From Gracilariopsis chorda (lineage: Eukaryota; Rhodophyta; Florideophyceae; Gracilariales; Gracilariaceae), in assembly GCA_003194525.1 (NCBI GenBank), contig NBIV01000231.1, forward strand, positions 1 through 64,000: 64,000 bases of DNA, read 5' to 3'. Below, piece after piece: positions 1 through 11,948 of the stretch (the stretch's first letter is position 1; every line of letters begins with the position of its first letter). Both the position numbers and the translations under genes were made by a program. A model generated the notes under the pieces. The model had not been told where the DNA came from, did no database searches, and was given only the letters and a program-made list of their open reading frames with translations.

Positions 1-521
1 ACTGCATAAGCCTTAGAATACGAACTTTTCAGTTTATGTGAATGTGAAATCTCACACAGCCGTGACTAAGCACGTAAGAAACATGAGAATAGCGATTCAA
101 CAACGTTTTTGACCATCGACTTCGAGCCCTAGACTACCTATTTAATGGTATATCTGAAAGCGTAATACAGTTGGCTCCGCCCGCTGCTACCCCTACTGCC
201 ACTGCGCTCACTCAAGTGGCCGTTACAACCAATTCTGCGTCAAAACAGCCATATACTTGTGCGCCCGGAAATCTTTGGAACACAAAGGCGAATTGCGAAG
301 ATGTATAACCATGCTTAGAGCTTATAACACTCTACATTTGGATATTATGGAGGGCAAGAAGAAAAGGCATTACAATTCGAAAATGAAACACAATACAGAT
401 CTTGTTGTTGTGTGGACTCTAGAAACGAAGACGAATGAAGCAGAAAAAATATAATTCACTTATGAGATGGGTTTTAATTCTTCATTTGATAGTACGAAGG
501 CCTTCAGCCTCTGGAATGGTT
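1..521. other. No gene recognised
   Basis: Mixed-composition sequence. One plus-strand frame at about 143-309 reads as a Pro/Ala/Thr-rich stretch followed by a short Cys-containing tail and a stop. That is reminiscent of the end of a retroelement Gag, but it is too short to support a call. Nothing else was seen here. Confidence 0.3.
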
Positions 522-842
522 TCATACATGGAATGCAAGAGAGAAAATGTAATGCAGTTCTCTTACGCAATCTGCGACGCAGTTGACGATCAATTTATCG
601 CAGTATGAGATGATACGAACAGAAGAGTTGGCTTCATTGGAAACTATGGCCTGCCCAGTATCCTTCGACACCCGTAGAACAACCGCATTATCAGCAAACT
701 TTGCAATCGGAACTAACAAGCGAGTATATGGTTTTAGAAACTTTGCTTCAACATGAATGCGGTAAACGTATTGGCAGTGTTCCGGTGTAATTTGCAGATT
801 ATAAGTATCGCTGGGTTCTACGCTGAGAGAATTCGAAGTCAA
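522..842 (-). CDS. Unrecognised ORF fragment
   Basis: A frame of about 106 codons with ordinary protein-like composition: mixed hydrophobic and charged residues, several Cys, no low complexity. I do not recognise a domain. The first codon of the open stretch is TTG and the frame stays open for roughly another 20 codons upstream, so the true start is unknown and this may be an exon or a fragment. The next supported gene is the degenerate CACTA-like transposase on the same strand from 2586, so this could be relic transposon sequence. There is no positive evidence that it is expressed. Confidence 0.2.
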   Translation of the reverse strand: MTSNSLSVEPSDTYNLQITPEHCQYVYRIHVEAKFLKPYTRLLVPIAKFADNAVVLRVSKDTGQAIVSNEANSSVRIISYCDKLIVNCVADCVRELHYIFSLAFHV

Positions 843-2585
843 ACTTGAACCTGTCCTGGTACTATCACGTCGGAAGAGGAAGCTGCAGGTGTTTCTGATG
901 CTTGGGAGCTTCCCTGAGAGTGCTAGCTATCGCAACATGTTGAAAACGAATTTGAAATAAAAAAACCCTGAGAAAAAGCTGCTATCAGAGACATCGCTTC
1001 TTATTGAGCCCCTCCTCTTTCACCGTAAATATTGAGACCTTCGTTTTGCTAATCATTGGGCCCGATCATGAGATGACTCTTCTCCTCGAGGGATTTTGTA
1101 TCTCTTCCGGAATAATTCGTTCTCCCGTTCTCTATTTTTCCCATTTTCTCTCCAAATAGCCTTTTGAATGGCATCGTTGAGATTCTCGTTGCTCACTCTC
1201 ACCACATTCTTCGGTTCTTCTGATAATATGTGCAAAACTTCCGGGTCTGAATTTTCTTGTTCGACAGCTAATACTTCAGCGTTATTTGGAATCAAAATGC
1301 TTTGCATTGGAAAGGATAAATTCTTAGAACTGTAATGGATACATAAGGTATTTCGTTTTCCTTAAGTGACGATATCTTGTATTGTGGCATATTTCGTGGG
1401 TGATGAAAGCTACACGTTGCGCAGACGCCTCCGTCGGTCAAGAACTTTTTTCGGCCTGTGGATCCTGTCCCAGAGCTTGTGACGGGCTCCAAACCTGTAA
1501 CACATGCACACAAGTAAGCCTTCTGGTAAACTAGATACGGATGTTCGTAGCGATCGCATGATTTCTGCCGAAGGTACAGGACCTTGTGCGGATGTTTGTT
1601 GCACAGACGCACATAGCTTCACTCCTCTGCGCTGAAGAGCAAACGTCTGAAGTTAGCTGAACTCCGTTATTGAAACCCATAAGCATGTGAAGAGGAGATC
1701 TTGTGGCCATCGCACTACTCTCTCCGCGCTGCCGAGAGGGCTCCGATATTCACCGGTTTAATCTCGCTCTACCCATCACTTAGCAAAGAAGCTTCCTTCG
1801 TTGGTAGACTGTTGCGTGCCGGCAAAGAGAAGCGCTACGACATGGCGACAACATCGTTCTGAATACAACCGTCGCTCACCGCCTTCAGTGCCAGGGTTAA
1901 TTAAACGCAGCTCAGCTACAGGTAGCTTCTCTACTATTAATCATGGACGTCCCATATGGTACAGTTTTCACGCGGATGAAGTTTGCGCTGAGGATTTACT
2001 GTTCTTACGTTTTATTATGGACCCACGTACGGTACGATGAAGTCAGAAATGCGAATAGTTCTTTGCTTCTCAGGTTACAATCGTTTGATTTGCGGGGAAT
2101 GTGGTTGAATTCTAAGACTTCAGTGGTCTTTTCACTTTTCTATGCTGGCGATTTTACGACTGAACTGTGATACTGGTGATGGGAGAATGAAGTAAGACTT
2201 CAGATCGTTCTCTGAAGGCAGGGTGGTTGTGAATAGATACAGTCACTGAAATGAAAGTGTGGGCCTTGTGAATGCTCACATTTTACACACTGTCATGTAC
2301 GGTGTTGCTGGATGTGGTATCATTACGCATTAGGAATCATGTATCCAGGAACAGCAGTTGAATGGCCATTCGATCCAATTTCTTTCTTTGATTTGACGCA
2401 CCTTGTGATTCGCCCATTTTGTATACCTTATTCCTCTTTCCTCAATGCTTATCGTGGAAGGATGTCTCTCATTATGTCATTTACGTCAGTGCTTGCCCCT
2501 ACCCGCCTGTTGTTTTTGCAGGATGAAGAGAGTAACATTTTCACTGCTCAGCTTGAATAGCAAGCATCAGAACTCAGAAATTCCT
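843..2585. other. Intergenic, one weak minus-strand ORF
   Basis: About 1.7 kb with no recognisable gene. A minus-strand ORF of 84 codons at 1053-1307 is charged and protein-like (Asn/Glu/Arg-rich second half) but matches no family I know. Overlapping minus-strand frames at 1292-1622 and plus-strand frames at 1801-2560 look like chance ORFs. Nothing else was seen. Confidence 0.3.
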
Positions 2586-5526
2586 TCAAATCAACCCCTG
2601 GAGAACTGCCCTTGCCTCAGAATCATCTACAGACCTCATTCGAGCAATGTAGTAGCGTCGACTTTGAATGTCAAGGAACCCGACAACTCTTTCAATGCAC
2701 CCAGCAGGCTCGGTTATGGTCTCTCCTCTGCCCTTCTCATCATTGTATACAAGACCAAAGCGTTCCTCTTGCTTCAAGCCGTACTGCCACCGCACAACCA
2801 CAAAAGCCGCCACTACTCTCCTCGTTCCAACGTGGAGAACTATTTCGAGTATGTTCTTGATGCTACCGTAGTACAAGTGTTTTGGCCTAGGTGATTTTGA
2901 GCCCGTAACTGAATGAGATGACGAGAAAGAGTCCTCAGATTCTGGATCAAAATGCGCAGCAATACAGAACTTCTGCCGCAGTCTGCGCCTCGGGTGTGAT
3001 GATCTAGGATTAGGACGTTCTATGCTCTCAACCGTGAATTATTTCTATGCTTTGGTAATTCTGAGACTTCTGGAAGAGCAAACAGATGCGATAGAGAATG
3101 TATTAGAGTGCGTATGAAAGTCGATTCGTACGAATGTGCTCACTGCGTCTCTGTGGCGGGCGTTCAGCTCGAGTTTGTGAACTTTGGCACCAATGCATTC
3201 TGCTTCTGCATGGAACTCTTTGTTTTCCACGCTATGAGTTGCTAACACGTAAATTAGTTCGTTCTCATGCGTCCAGGCTACATCGGTTTCCTCAAAGAAA
3301 AGAGAAGATTGCCAATCACTGGCGATCTTTAGGGCCACAAGTTTGAAGTTCTTGTGAAAAGGATGCGCTGTAAGATTAGACGTTTTCTGAACTCTCTTCC
3401 CGATCTCCCCAAGAAATCGTTCAACTACAAACTGCGGTGTAATCGATAATGGTCAACATTCTCGTAATATCTCTGGAAGATGAAGAATGGAATGTTTAGT
3501 TGGTGATAAGCAGTAAGAGTGAGTACCGTCTTTGTTAAACAGATCTATGAATCTTGCATAAGCGTCTTTTACAGTAACTTCCAGCTCGTGCAAACGATGC
3601 AAGTCACATCTGTATGCAAAACACATGCAGATCATGTCCAATGTCGTCCGCCAAAGGTGAATAGTTTTGGTGCTCACGCCTATGTTGTGAAGAAATAGAA
3701 GCAGGTACAACTCAGCATGCCTTTTCAGGGCTTTAAGCTTAGAAAGATGGTCAAGCGATAAAGGAGAACGATCCAATGAAGACGGAATTCCTTCATGTGA
3801 TTTCTCAATGGCTTTGTTAATACTTCGGAGAGCTTCTCGAGGTATGCAGTACTCTGGACGTGCGTGATGTTTGTCATGTTGTGGCCGAACCGGTCAGAAG
3901 ATGCAAAATTTGTTTCACCCTTCCCATCAGGAGCATGTACATTACATCATATGGGAAAGCGGATATATGTAGTCCAGGCGAAGTGCTTTCATGCATGATG
4001 CTCTTTTAATTTTTGTTGACTGCACTACGTGGCGCTTGATCTTCCCCCCCGTTTTTGAAGATCCCATTGCTTTCCAGGTTGACTCAACATCTAGCGCCAA
4101 TCTCTTAATACCACATTCTGCATTAATAATGTCACCGGGTTTGTAGTATTGGTTACGTGCAACAGCACCCTTCATCACATCTCGATGAGCATTTGGAATG
4201 GCACATAAGCTTTTAAATTTCTTGACAAACTCCAGTTGCGTCAAATAAACCCGCAGAAGATATGGCCAGTGTGTCCCACATATCCTAGGACCTTGAAGCG
4301 GCCGGCCAGTCAGCAGTGAAGAACAACATGTATGCTATAAGCCTTCTCACTTTTCCATCGTAGCATGAGACAGTGATCCCCTTTTGTAAGCTTTTCAAAT
4401 CGATCATGATTTCGCTCATGAAAGTGTCGAAGTAGTCCGCATGATAGGAATCTGGAACTACCGCTAGAATGATTGAACTGGATGCTTGGCTTCGCTTCGC
4501 AGGTGGAAGGTTTAAAACGGTGCAGACAATTTGCTACGATGACACAACCTCTCCTTTTTGATTTCTTGTGCATTCAAAGCCGTCTGTGGAGAGCTTTAAG
4601 AACACTGTGATCTCTTTCTCGTCATTGATCCTGTTTGAAAGCATCTTCCCCTGGTTTCTTACAAACATGTTTCCATGGTAGTAGTCATGGATGGGAACTT
4701 GTGATATATCTTCGGATAGTGAATTTTTTGCTCTTGAGCAACCTTCAAGGGGAGCATTCATTGACGTAGGCGAACTGCAAAGATCTTTTAATGCCGAATA
4801 TGGTTTCAATACCCAGAAATTTTCGCTACTTGCTGAATTCTCAGATTTACAGATGGGACATTTGGGAGCCGAACAAACCTTTTTTGACTGTACTACGTGA
4901 CCATTACGGCACATTCCCACGTAGTATGTGGTCAAGCAAGAATGACGAACGGCATCGCCGATCAATGTCCTATACGACAAGCGAGATTTTATCGTTGGCA
5001 GCATGATGAGAACCTCCATTGTGCGCTGGGAAATGTTGGAGTGCTCTGCCGTGTAAATCAAAGCAGCCAGCCGTTCATACTTCACTTGTATGCCACTCTT
5101 TTCATCATTCCCGAGGTATACGCAAGAGATGCTGGGTGACGCCGAGGAATTTCTTGAAGTGCTTTTAGACACCATTCTCGCCAACGGCAGATCCGATTCA
5201 TCGTCTGTAATGAAGCCAGAACTGCCATCAGGTTGAACAGGATCATATTCTATATGGCTGTTGGAGTCTCGTTGGATACCTGCCGCATCTCTATTCTTCT
5301 GGTCAGGATCGAACTTTGGATACAGAGGGTTCACCGTTGATTCTGATTGTCCTGTGTTTCCGTTCGGGTCTTTCCCTGATGAACCCATTGTCTTCAATTG
5401 AAGCACCGGGGTAGGTAGGTCTCTAAACTCCCACCTGTAACGTCTATTGGCTTCGATTATTCCTGCGTCACACTCAACTTCGTACTCTTTTTCTACTTCA
5501 TCTGAGAGGTTCGACTTGCGATTGCC
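2586..5526 (-). pseudogene. Degenerate CACTA-like (Transposase_21/TNP2) transposase
   Basis: Runs from about 5526 down to 2586 on the minus strand. The N-terminal part (5526-4534) has a Cys-rich knuckle (CRNGHV...CPIC) and then the FLKLSTDGFE motif. After an in-frame TAG at 4534-4536 the same frame continues with LNLPPAKR and ADWPAA, the conserved order of CACTA TNP2-type transposases. Four further segments (4244-3942, 3776-3453, 3338-3045, 2876-2586) share one other frame. They resemble the C-terminal half: HSILHLPEILREC near 3460, then a YYGSIKNI...CIERVVGFLD block at the end. In intact relatives this enzyme cuts the element at its CACTA ends. Stops and frame changes mean it is dead here. 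No CACTA terminal repeats were found, so element limits are unknown. Assignment rests on motif order. Confidence 0.6.
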
Positions 5527-5768
5527 TTAGGATGATATCTCCCACCGAAACCTCTTTCGCCCTCTTATACTTATCATTTATTGAACAAGTTTTGAGAAAA
5601 ATCTGGGAAAAGAGAAGGCTGCGATTGTATCACGGCACTGAATTCCAATTCCGCCGACTTGGAATCCATCGCCTATATATGCCTTCACCCTCGGATCTAA
5701 TTGGCTATCTTCATGATTCAGTCTTCTCGAAATGATCTTGGAATACTTTTTCACTTTTCTCTTCAGTC

Positions 5769-5939
5769 ATGAATATCACTTCGAGTACCGCTGCCATGCG
5801 GGAACCCCGCGACTCAAGCGGTACTTATCAGCTCCTCAACAGCTCCTTCAATCTCCCTTTCTGGGCCGCCAGTGAACCACTGCCGCGGGAACGACTTCTA
5901 CGTCTCTGGTATACATCGTCCGTCCCTTCACCGTCATAA
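5769..5939 (+). CDS. Small unrecognised ORF (56 codons)
   Basis: ATG at 5769, stop at 5937-5939. The peptide is Ser/Pro/Leu-rich with a plausible globular middle (NLPFWAASEPLPRERLL). It lies between the start of the minus-strand CACTA-like gene and the plus-strand interrupted ORF from 6049. It could be a 5' exon of the latter, but no convincing donor/acceptor pair joins them. No domain recognised. Confidence 0.2.
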   Translation: MNITSSTAAMREPRDSSGTYQLLNSSFNLPFWAASEPLPRERLLRLWYTSSVPSPS

Positions 5940-6048
5940 TGTTCTCCTTCTACCCACCCTCTCGTTCTTTCAAGTGAGAACTCGCGTCATTTCCATGCTT
6001 CATTCACGAAAGCTCGATGTATTTCAATGCATCTGACTCAAGTGTTTA

Positions 6049-7836
6049 TTGCCCTCACCCTTTTGTAACACTCTTACGAAGGCAATGAGCTCGAGAACTC
6101 TACATCACGTTACAGCTGACAGTACCGTCAATCTTGGGGTTCCGCGGGGCGATTCGATTCACATGTCACACCGAAATGAATTCGGGTCCGGAGAAAGTGG
6201 GATAGGCATTGCAGAAAGAATATCAGCTCAGTCAAACCTCTTTGCCAGTAACATCCTTCCTGACAATTCCGTCTGCGTACGGACTGCGTCGCAACGTCGG
6301 AAGATGAAGGACAACGACAGGCCCGGAGTTCCAACTGGAACGATGATCACTGCCCGTGCAGTCTTCAATCGACTCTACCAGGAGCAGTTAGGAAGAAGCT
6401 CTGAATCTTTCGACCCTAACTTTTTTGTGTACTTATAAATGGCGAACAGGATCAAGGACGATATTCGTCTGCATCTCTAGCAGAAAATCGGGTTACAACG
6501 AGGAGCTCGACCGTACAGCTCAGTTAGGAATGAATATGCATCACAGATGTCAGGGTTGAAAAGGAAATGGGAGGGGACCTATCCTGTTTTGAGAACTGCG
6601 CAGAGTGGATGGCTCTCAAACGATTTCATCAAAGAGGCCATGCAGCGCGACAGGAAATCAACGGCCGAGGAGGCGAAGAAGCTGGCAAAGAAGGTTGATG
6701 AAGAGAAAATAAAGGCAGCCGAAGCCTACTCTACTGTGCAAGGCTCGAGGGTCGGGCAGCCGCTTGAGGAAGAGGCAGATGTAGTAATTCATTCACGCAA
6801 TGCCAAACTGACTCAGAACGCACTCTTGAACTGTGCGGGAGATGGAACTGAGCAACAACCGAACCACCTTGCCACTGCCAACGATTCTCAACATTCAGGA
6901 CCTAACGCGCACGCTAAAATCAGTCGCGGCTCTGAAGGAGTTGGTACTTCGATGCTGGTGGGAACGAGTTTCGTAACCACCAAGAACCGATATGTACACC
7001 AACGAGGAACCATAACAGGTTCAAATCACACCGAGAAGCGAGTATTTCCAACGTTTGCGGACAAAGGCCTTCAAAACTCTTCCCCGCTTGTCAATATCGA
7101 ACGTTCTGACGACGAAGAAGAAGCTCATAGTGGAATGCAAGCTAAGCGTCGATTATCTGTGTGCAAAAAGCAACCTAGGAAAGCTCCTCCTTTCTCCATC
7201 ACCCTTGTGCATCTGCTATTGTTCAATCCCCCTCCAAAACCTCTGAAAGTGACGAGAACAGCAATAAAGTTCCAGAGCAGATCGGTGAGGAAGAGGATTC
7301 CAAGTCAGACGTACGGGATAAAGACAAAGTTCCAACTGGATCAGTTCCGCGGAACAAATATGAGGAATTTGTTACAAACAGCCAGGATATTGAGATATCT
7401 TACTTTGAATTTCAGCGAGAGAAGAAGAGAAATCAACGCAAGGGAGCAAGACGGCAAGCCGGTCGACCACCCAAGTCAAAAAAGAAAGCGTACCGCACGC
7501 CTCGTCCCTCCAGGAAAGCTTGATCGTGATCTTGGGAGTATCCGTATGGTAAGTAACAACTATTCATTTCATACAATGGCATTGTTTTTATCTTCTCATC
7601 GTTTCTAATTCTAAAATCTGTACTTCACACAGAACACTCTACGGCTTTTGCGCAACATTCCCGTTATAAACGCATCACTACACGCTCGCTCAAATGGCTT
7701 TGAGGAAGTTGCAGTGAACACAGCGTACCGTTTCTGCTCCCTCTACCTCTATTCTCGTGTTACATTATGTTTTCTCTCTTGCTGCACTTTGCTTTATGTT
7801 CTGGGATGTCTGCTCGAACTCATTGTTTTCTCTTAG
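6049..7836 (+). pseudogene. Interrupted ORF with AT-hook-like basic tail; unknown function
   Basis: One plus-strand frame carries protein-like sequence from 6049 to about 7180 with two internal stops. It includes a Lys/Glu-rich, probably helical stretch (EEAKKLAKKVDEEKIKAAEA) near 6675-6730. From about 7180 to 7520 the coding-like signal moves to another frame: an acidic segment, then a basic stretch with GRPPKSKKK, the core of an AT-hook, ending in TGA. A good intron candidate lies at 7549-7632 (gtaagt...cacag, 84 bp); the first frame continues across it to a hydrophobic 62-codon end at 7836. It may be a decayed host gene or a second gene of the neighbouring CACTA-like element, which is transcribed divergently. 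Function unknown; about three breaks if read as one gene. Confidence 0.35.
7549..7632 (+). other. Candidate spliceosomal intron
   Basis: The donor gtaagt follows an ATG codon in phase 0 and the acceptor is ttcacacag. It is 84 bp and contains an in-frame stop, so splicing would be needed to keep the frame open to 7836. Supported by consensus sites only. Confidence 0.35.
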
Positions 7837-8372
7837 ATTATGGTGCAACTTGTTTACCAAGAGATTCTGACGCTACTCAAATCAATTAAAGTACTAAACT
7901 GGGTAATTATCTGTGCCAAACCTGCATAGATTTGAGATGTGCTTCGAAGCACAGGAAGGGACAACCCCGATAGAGACATATACTTACACGGCTGCTTTAG
8001 CGGTGAGCTTTCGTACGATGCTAGTACGGCTGGTAAGCACTTGCTGGTCTTCATTTATAGTGTTTGAGGACGATCATAAATCTCTCCTGGTAGACATATA
8101 GGCCCATTCACGCCATCGCCTACATCACTCTCTGCGTACCGCATGTGTGTCTTGGCAGTTCCAAAACTGTCCAAAATGTGTCCACAGGGTTAGTGTTTGG
8201 ACACATTGAGCCATGCTGAATAAGGCCATTTCTGGGACACGTCTGGAGGCAAGTTTCTGGCCGAGCTTCGGCCATGTAAAGACAAACGTCTGGCCCTTAA
8301 AACGTAATTTTTTTTGGGATGCTTTCTGGCCATATGCGAGGCATTTTTGGTATCTTCATTTTTTTCACAGGG
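7837..8372. other. Non-coding stretch with a hairpin
   Basis: No gene seen. A perfect 7-bp stem with a 3-nt loop lies at 8258-8274 (TGGCCGA-GCT-TCGGCCA). Around it the short word TCTGG recurs five times between about 8231 and 8328, giving a loosely periodic look. This may be degraded repeat sequence. Confidence 0.35.
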
Positions 8373-8556
8373 TATCTACTGTACTCTATAAAAATTTCAG
8401 TTAGGATATTCTACATAATGTAATTACAGTCCGCTGGAACAATTCCTCTGGGGTGGTGTGCCACGTGGCACCAGTGACAAAATACGAATACTCCGTTAGG
8501 ACTCTTCCGTAACAGCCCATCCTTAGGAGCATATATATTACCCGCTGTACTACATA
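8373..8556 (-). repeat. LTR fragment of the Ty3-B family (probable 3' LTR, U3 end)
   Basis: About 184 bp, roughly 80 % identical by eye to the outer part of the Ty3-B 5' LTR (26690-26872), same orientation. Both contain the palindrome TGCCACGTGGCA and the block CCGTAACAGCCCATCCTTA. On the minus strand a purine tract (8567-8557) ends exactly where this similarity starts. That is the arrangement expected of PPT followed by U3 of a 3' LTR. Old and diverged. Confidence 0.6.
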
Positions 8557-8567
8557 CCCCTTTTCTT
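8557..8567 (-). promoter_or_regulatory. Polypurine tract next to the LTR fragment
   Basis: On the minus strand this reads AAGAAAAGGGG, directly abutting the LTR homology. In LTR retroelements such a tract primes plus-strand DNA synthesis just inside the 3' LTR. The exact edge match supports the reading. Confidence 0.5.
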
Positions 8568-8570
8568 GGA

Positions 8571-9299
8571 TTACACCACGTTTTCGAAGTGCATTACGCC
8601 TAAGTTCTCGTGTCCCTCGGGAATTCTGTGGGTCCGCTCGGGGCGCGCCTCGCAGCAGTGAGTCTCGTTACCTTCATCGCAGCTGCTGTCCTCGAATACG
8701 CTTTCCGTCCGTGCAACGTCCGTTTGAAACCTCTCAGGCGAAAAATTGGCACTAACCTCACGCGTATCCATCCTTTTCCGCTCATACGTCCAATGTAACT
8801 CATTCTGCTGATCTGGTGCATCTCAGCACCATTTCTCCACTCCCTCGTGCGGGCGACTTTCATATCCTGGAGGTGCTCCTGAACGCGGAACTGTGAATTG
8901 CTTTCCGCATTATGGAGCAGCCTGCGTCCTCTACATCCCCGGAGCGTCATACACCCGGATTCCTCGACGTAGTCGCGATGGTTTTATGATTACTGAAGGA
9001 AATATAAAAGGCGGCACTTTTCTGCAGGTATGTCTCTCCCTTTTTGTTGTCAAAACATAACTTTCTCCTGTTTTTCCGTCGCCATCGCCTTCAGTGGCTG
9101 GAGCTGCTTCTCCTATCCAGCTTAGTGCGTCTGCACCAATGATGGTACGTGCAGCTTCTCCGGTGGTTGTTACCGCATTCAAGTCACCAGAAAGTGCGAT
9201 GGCAGTCGCTTTTCAGGAGTTGGTGCAGTCTTGCCTGTTTTTTGTCATCAGTGCACCGTCTTTCCATTTGAGGCTATGCGCGAAGCTCGCGGCTGGATG
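8571..9299 (-). other. Probable 3' internal end of Ty3-B (Pol tail remnant)
   Basis: Lies between the polypurine tract and the LTR of Ty3-A. Minus-strand frames at 9182-8931 and 8771-8571 look coding. The latter is acidic and Cys/His-containing and ends just upstream of the PPT, as a C-terminal Pol tail would. No integrase core or chromodomain was recognised here. Assignment to Ty3-B is by position and by the adjoining LTR fragment. It is a fossil. Confidence 0.35.
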
Positions 9300-10099
9300 T
9301 GTGGTGCAATGCCCCAAAGGGGAAAAAAACCGAAAGACGTTCGGGATCTTCCTCTCACGATGTGAACCCCGTTGGGAAGAGCCCTCCCAGATGTGTCACG
9401 GCGAAGCCGGTTTGTAAGACCAGGGACACCTGTCGCGACTCGCGCAGGGAGATGAAGGCGAAGAATCGGTATCCGCGTGAGCGGGGTGTGATCCTCAGTA
9501 GAGGTATGTTTCCACGTAAGTGGGGGCGTGTGGGCGGATGCGCACACGAGGGCCACGGATAGCGGGAGGTGCTACCCTAAAAAGGGGGAAAAGGAAGGAC
9601 GAAGTGGGTCGCGAGAGCGACGGGGACGAACGGCGATGCCGGTAACAATATCCCTATACAGGGCGAAACACCAATGCAATTGGAACAATTATACTCCCAG
9701 TGATGGGTCCCTTTAGATGCGCAAGGGGGTTAGATGTCCCGTGGTTTACAGCATTTTCTTCCAAGGAGGAGTAGAGCACGCGTGCAAGCGGCAACCACTA
9801 GAGCCAACTCCCCAGGTTGGGGTCCCTTGTTGGGGAAGGTTTACTGGTGCGATGGCAGTGCGCCGTCGCACTAAGTACTAGCTTCCCAGAAATGGGTGTG
9901 AAAATAATAAATAATATTAACTAAAATACTCCACATTTCGTGGCAACATCCACTACTGTGGCCAACCGCCAATTGACCCAAAACCGTGTCCCACGTGTCC
10001 ATATCCACCATAGTGGGGCGTAGTTCATATACACACTACACAACCGATAATATCGGGAAAACGATCAAGTACCTAGAATCCCTCCCTGAGGGCGTTGCA
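9300..10099 (-). repeat. 3' LTR of Ty3-A
   Basis: An 800-bp direct repeat of 20124-20944. Termini are TG...CA on either strand. Contains a strong hairpin at about 9850-9874 whose counterpart in the 5' LTR has a perfect 10-bp stem, plus an AT-rich block (ataataaataatatta) near the element-sense 5' end. Confidence 0.93.
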
Positions 10100-10268
10100 C
10101 TTCATATCCTCCCCCTAAGACGGGAAAACGACCGCGGACGCGGAGGGTTCCCAGACGAAAATGGGTGATAAAAACGCGTGCTCTGTCTCCGTTTCTCCGG
10201 TAAATCCCTCTGCATCATAGTCATCAAGCGCACAAACGACAACAACAGCCACCCTCGACAAGGGAGAA

Positions 10269-11948
10269 ATGAACGACGACAACAACATCAACAACAACAG
10301 GGAACCTCCGAGGTCTCTCGGGCGATACACCACCGGTTTCCGGTCAGTGTCCCTGCTTCAGGGCGGTCGACATCTGGTACAACCGGGAAATATGGCTGCT
10401 GCAGCCGACCATCCCTTCGCACTCCCACCTTCGGTGGTGTCCTCCGGAACCACTCCGGTGTCCAACTGGCCAACCTACAACACCCTGGTGGGGCTCACCC
10501 CGATGAATCGGAATCACGCGTCGCGCCTGCGCCTTGACCCGTGGTTCCACCCGGTTGCTGTCCTCAATGAGGGATTGGTCACCGCTTATGCAGATGGCTC
10601 AGACACCCTTCCGGGGGATCTGCCCAGAGCAGTCACCACATCGTGGGATTGGCGTCACCGGATTGCGATTCCGCGTCACCACCTCCGAAGAAATTCGGGC
10701 GAGACCGTCACTGCGGCACAGACCGCGCTGACGCGCATGGCGTATCAACGGCAGAGCTGGGCTCCATTCGATGTACCGGTCCCACCGGAGTTTGGCTTCG
10801 ACGTTAGCTACTTCCGCACTCGCGGGGAGATTGGGTACGGCGAGAGCCTGTTCCGCCTCGAGACCCTCGCTTGGAGGAATTTCCCCGCAGCGCGGCAATA
10901 AGCTCTTTGTTGGGAGCGACCGATTATTCGGGCGGAGTTCAGGTACCTTCCCCGGCAATACCGGTCCAACTTTCTCCAAAACTTCATCCGCTACGAGCGG
11001 CGTTGGCGATCCCGATTCGGGTATTTCATCCCGTATCAGAACGTGGAGATAGAGCGGATTGCGCCGCCTCACCGACTAGGTCGGTATATAGCACTCCCCG
11101 AGTGGTGGCGCTTCCACGAAGCCTGCCGGTGGTGCTACATAGAACTCCCGCCGGTACTTACGTACCTCGGTTCGCTGCTCACGCAGGATCCCCGGTCAGG
11201 GTTGTGGTCCGTAGTGGTTACGGAGTGGGCGGCCAGCATTGCGGCTTATATCCTCAACGAGGCGTACGACCAGTATCGTCTCTGGTTCCTTCAACCGCGT
11301 GTGCGGGCAGCGATCCGAAACCTGGATCTTCGCATCCCCCTTGGGGGCCAGGCCAACAATGAAGAGGTCCTCCAATTACTTGGGTACATCGACAGCGTTA
11401 GCTGGAGTGAGATCCCGCTGGTTCAAAGCGGTCGTCTGGATGGCGGCAGCGGTAGCACCGGTGGTCCGGGACTCGGTAGAAACACCGCCCTTGTGGGGGA
11501 TTTTATCTACTTCGACCCCTGGGAGTTCCGGGAAATTTCCTCCGAGGAGGCGCGCGAGCTTCGCGATACGCCCCGGCATGTGCCAGAAGACCACCCGGTG
11601 GGGTACGTCGATTCCGACGACTACTACCGCGCATACGGCGGGGATGACCCAATGGTCAATAACGAACCGGAAGAACCCGGGGAGATGGACGTAGAGGAAA
11701 CCGGCGCTAGCGCGGAAGCTTTCCCAGAGGGGGTATCTCCGGCCGAGCCGGCTGCTGACCCTTCGTTGGCAAGTGCCGGACCTTCTATCCCCAGCGGGGT
11801 GACGGCGAATGAAAAAGAAATCATGGCACGTTTTCTCCGGGGTGCCGGTCTGAGCGCTGCCGAGGTATCGGGGGATGTCACCACTATGGCAGACGCGTTG
11901 GCCTACCGCCTCGCTGGTGGTTACGCCCCGGACGATGGGGGTGAGTGA
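10269..11948 (+). CDS. Antisense accessory ORF of Ty3-A; unknown function
   Basis: A reading frame of about 560 codons on the plus strand, opposite to gag-pol, lying between the chromodomain end of Pol and the 3' LTR. It has roughly one break. The N-terminal part is Asn-rich, then Arg/Tyr/Phe-rich globular-looking sequence (WWRFHEACRWCY; AAYILNEAYDQYRLWF). The last ~120 residues are acidic and Pro/Ala/Glu-rich. No signal peptide, membrane segment or known fold was recognised. Codon use and the mini-hairpin pattern match the rest of Ty3-A, so it is probably a resident of the element rather than a host gene. Antisense ORFs in the same position are known from some plant gypsy elements, where their role is unsettled. 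It could also be a captured host gene. Confidence 0.6.

Noticed and set aside
2312-2894. Plus-strand ORFs of up to 149 codons
   Set aside because: They lie opposite the C-terminal segment of the CACTA-like transposase (2586-2876, minus), whose composition and motif order are far more convincing.
10178-11948. Plus-strand ORFs as an ordinary host gene
   Set aside because: They lie entirely between Ty3-A Pol and its LTR and share that element's composition and hairpin pattern, so they are treated as part of the element.
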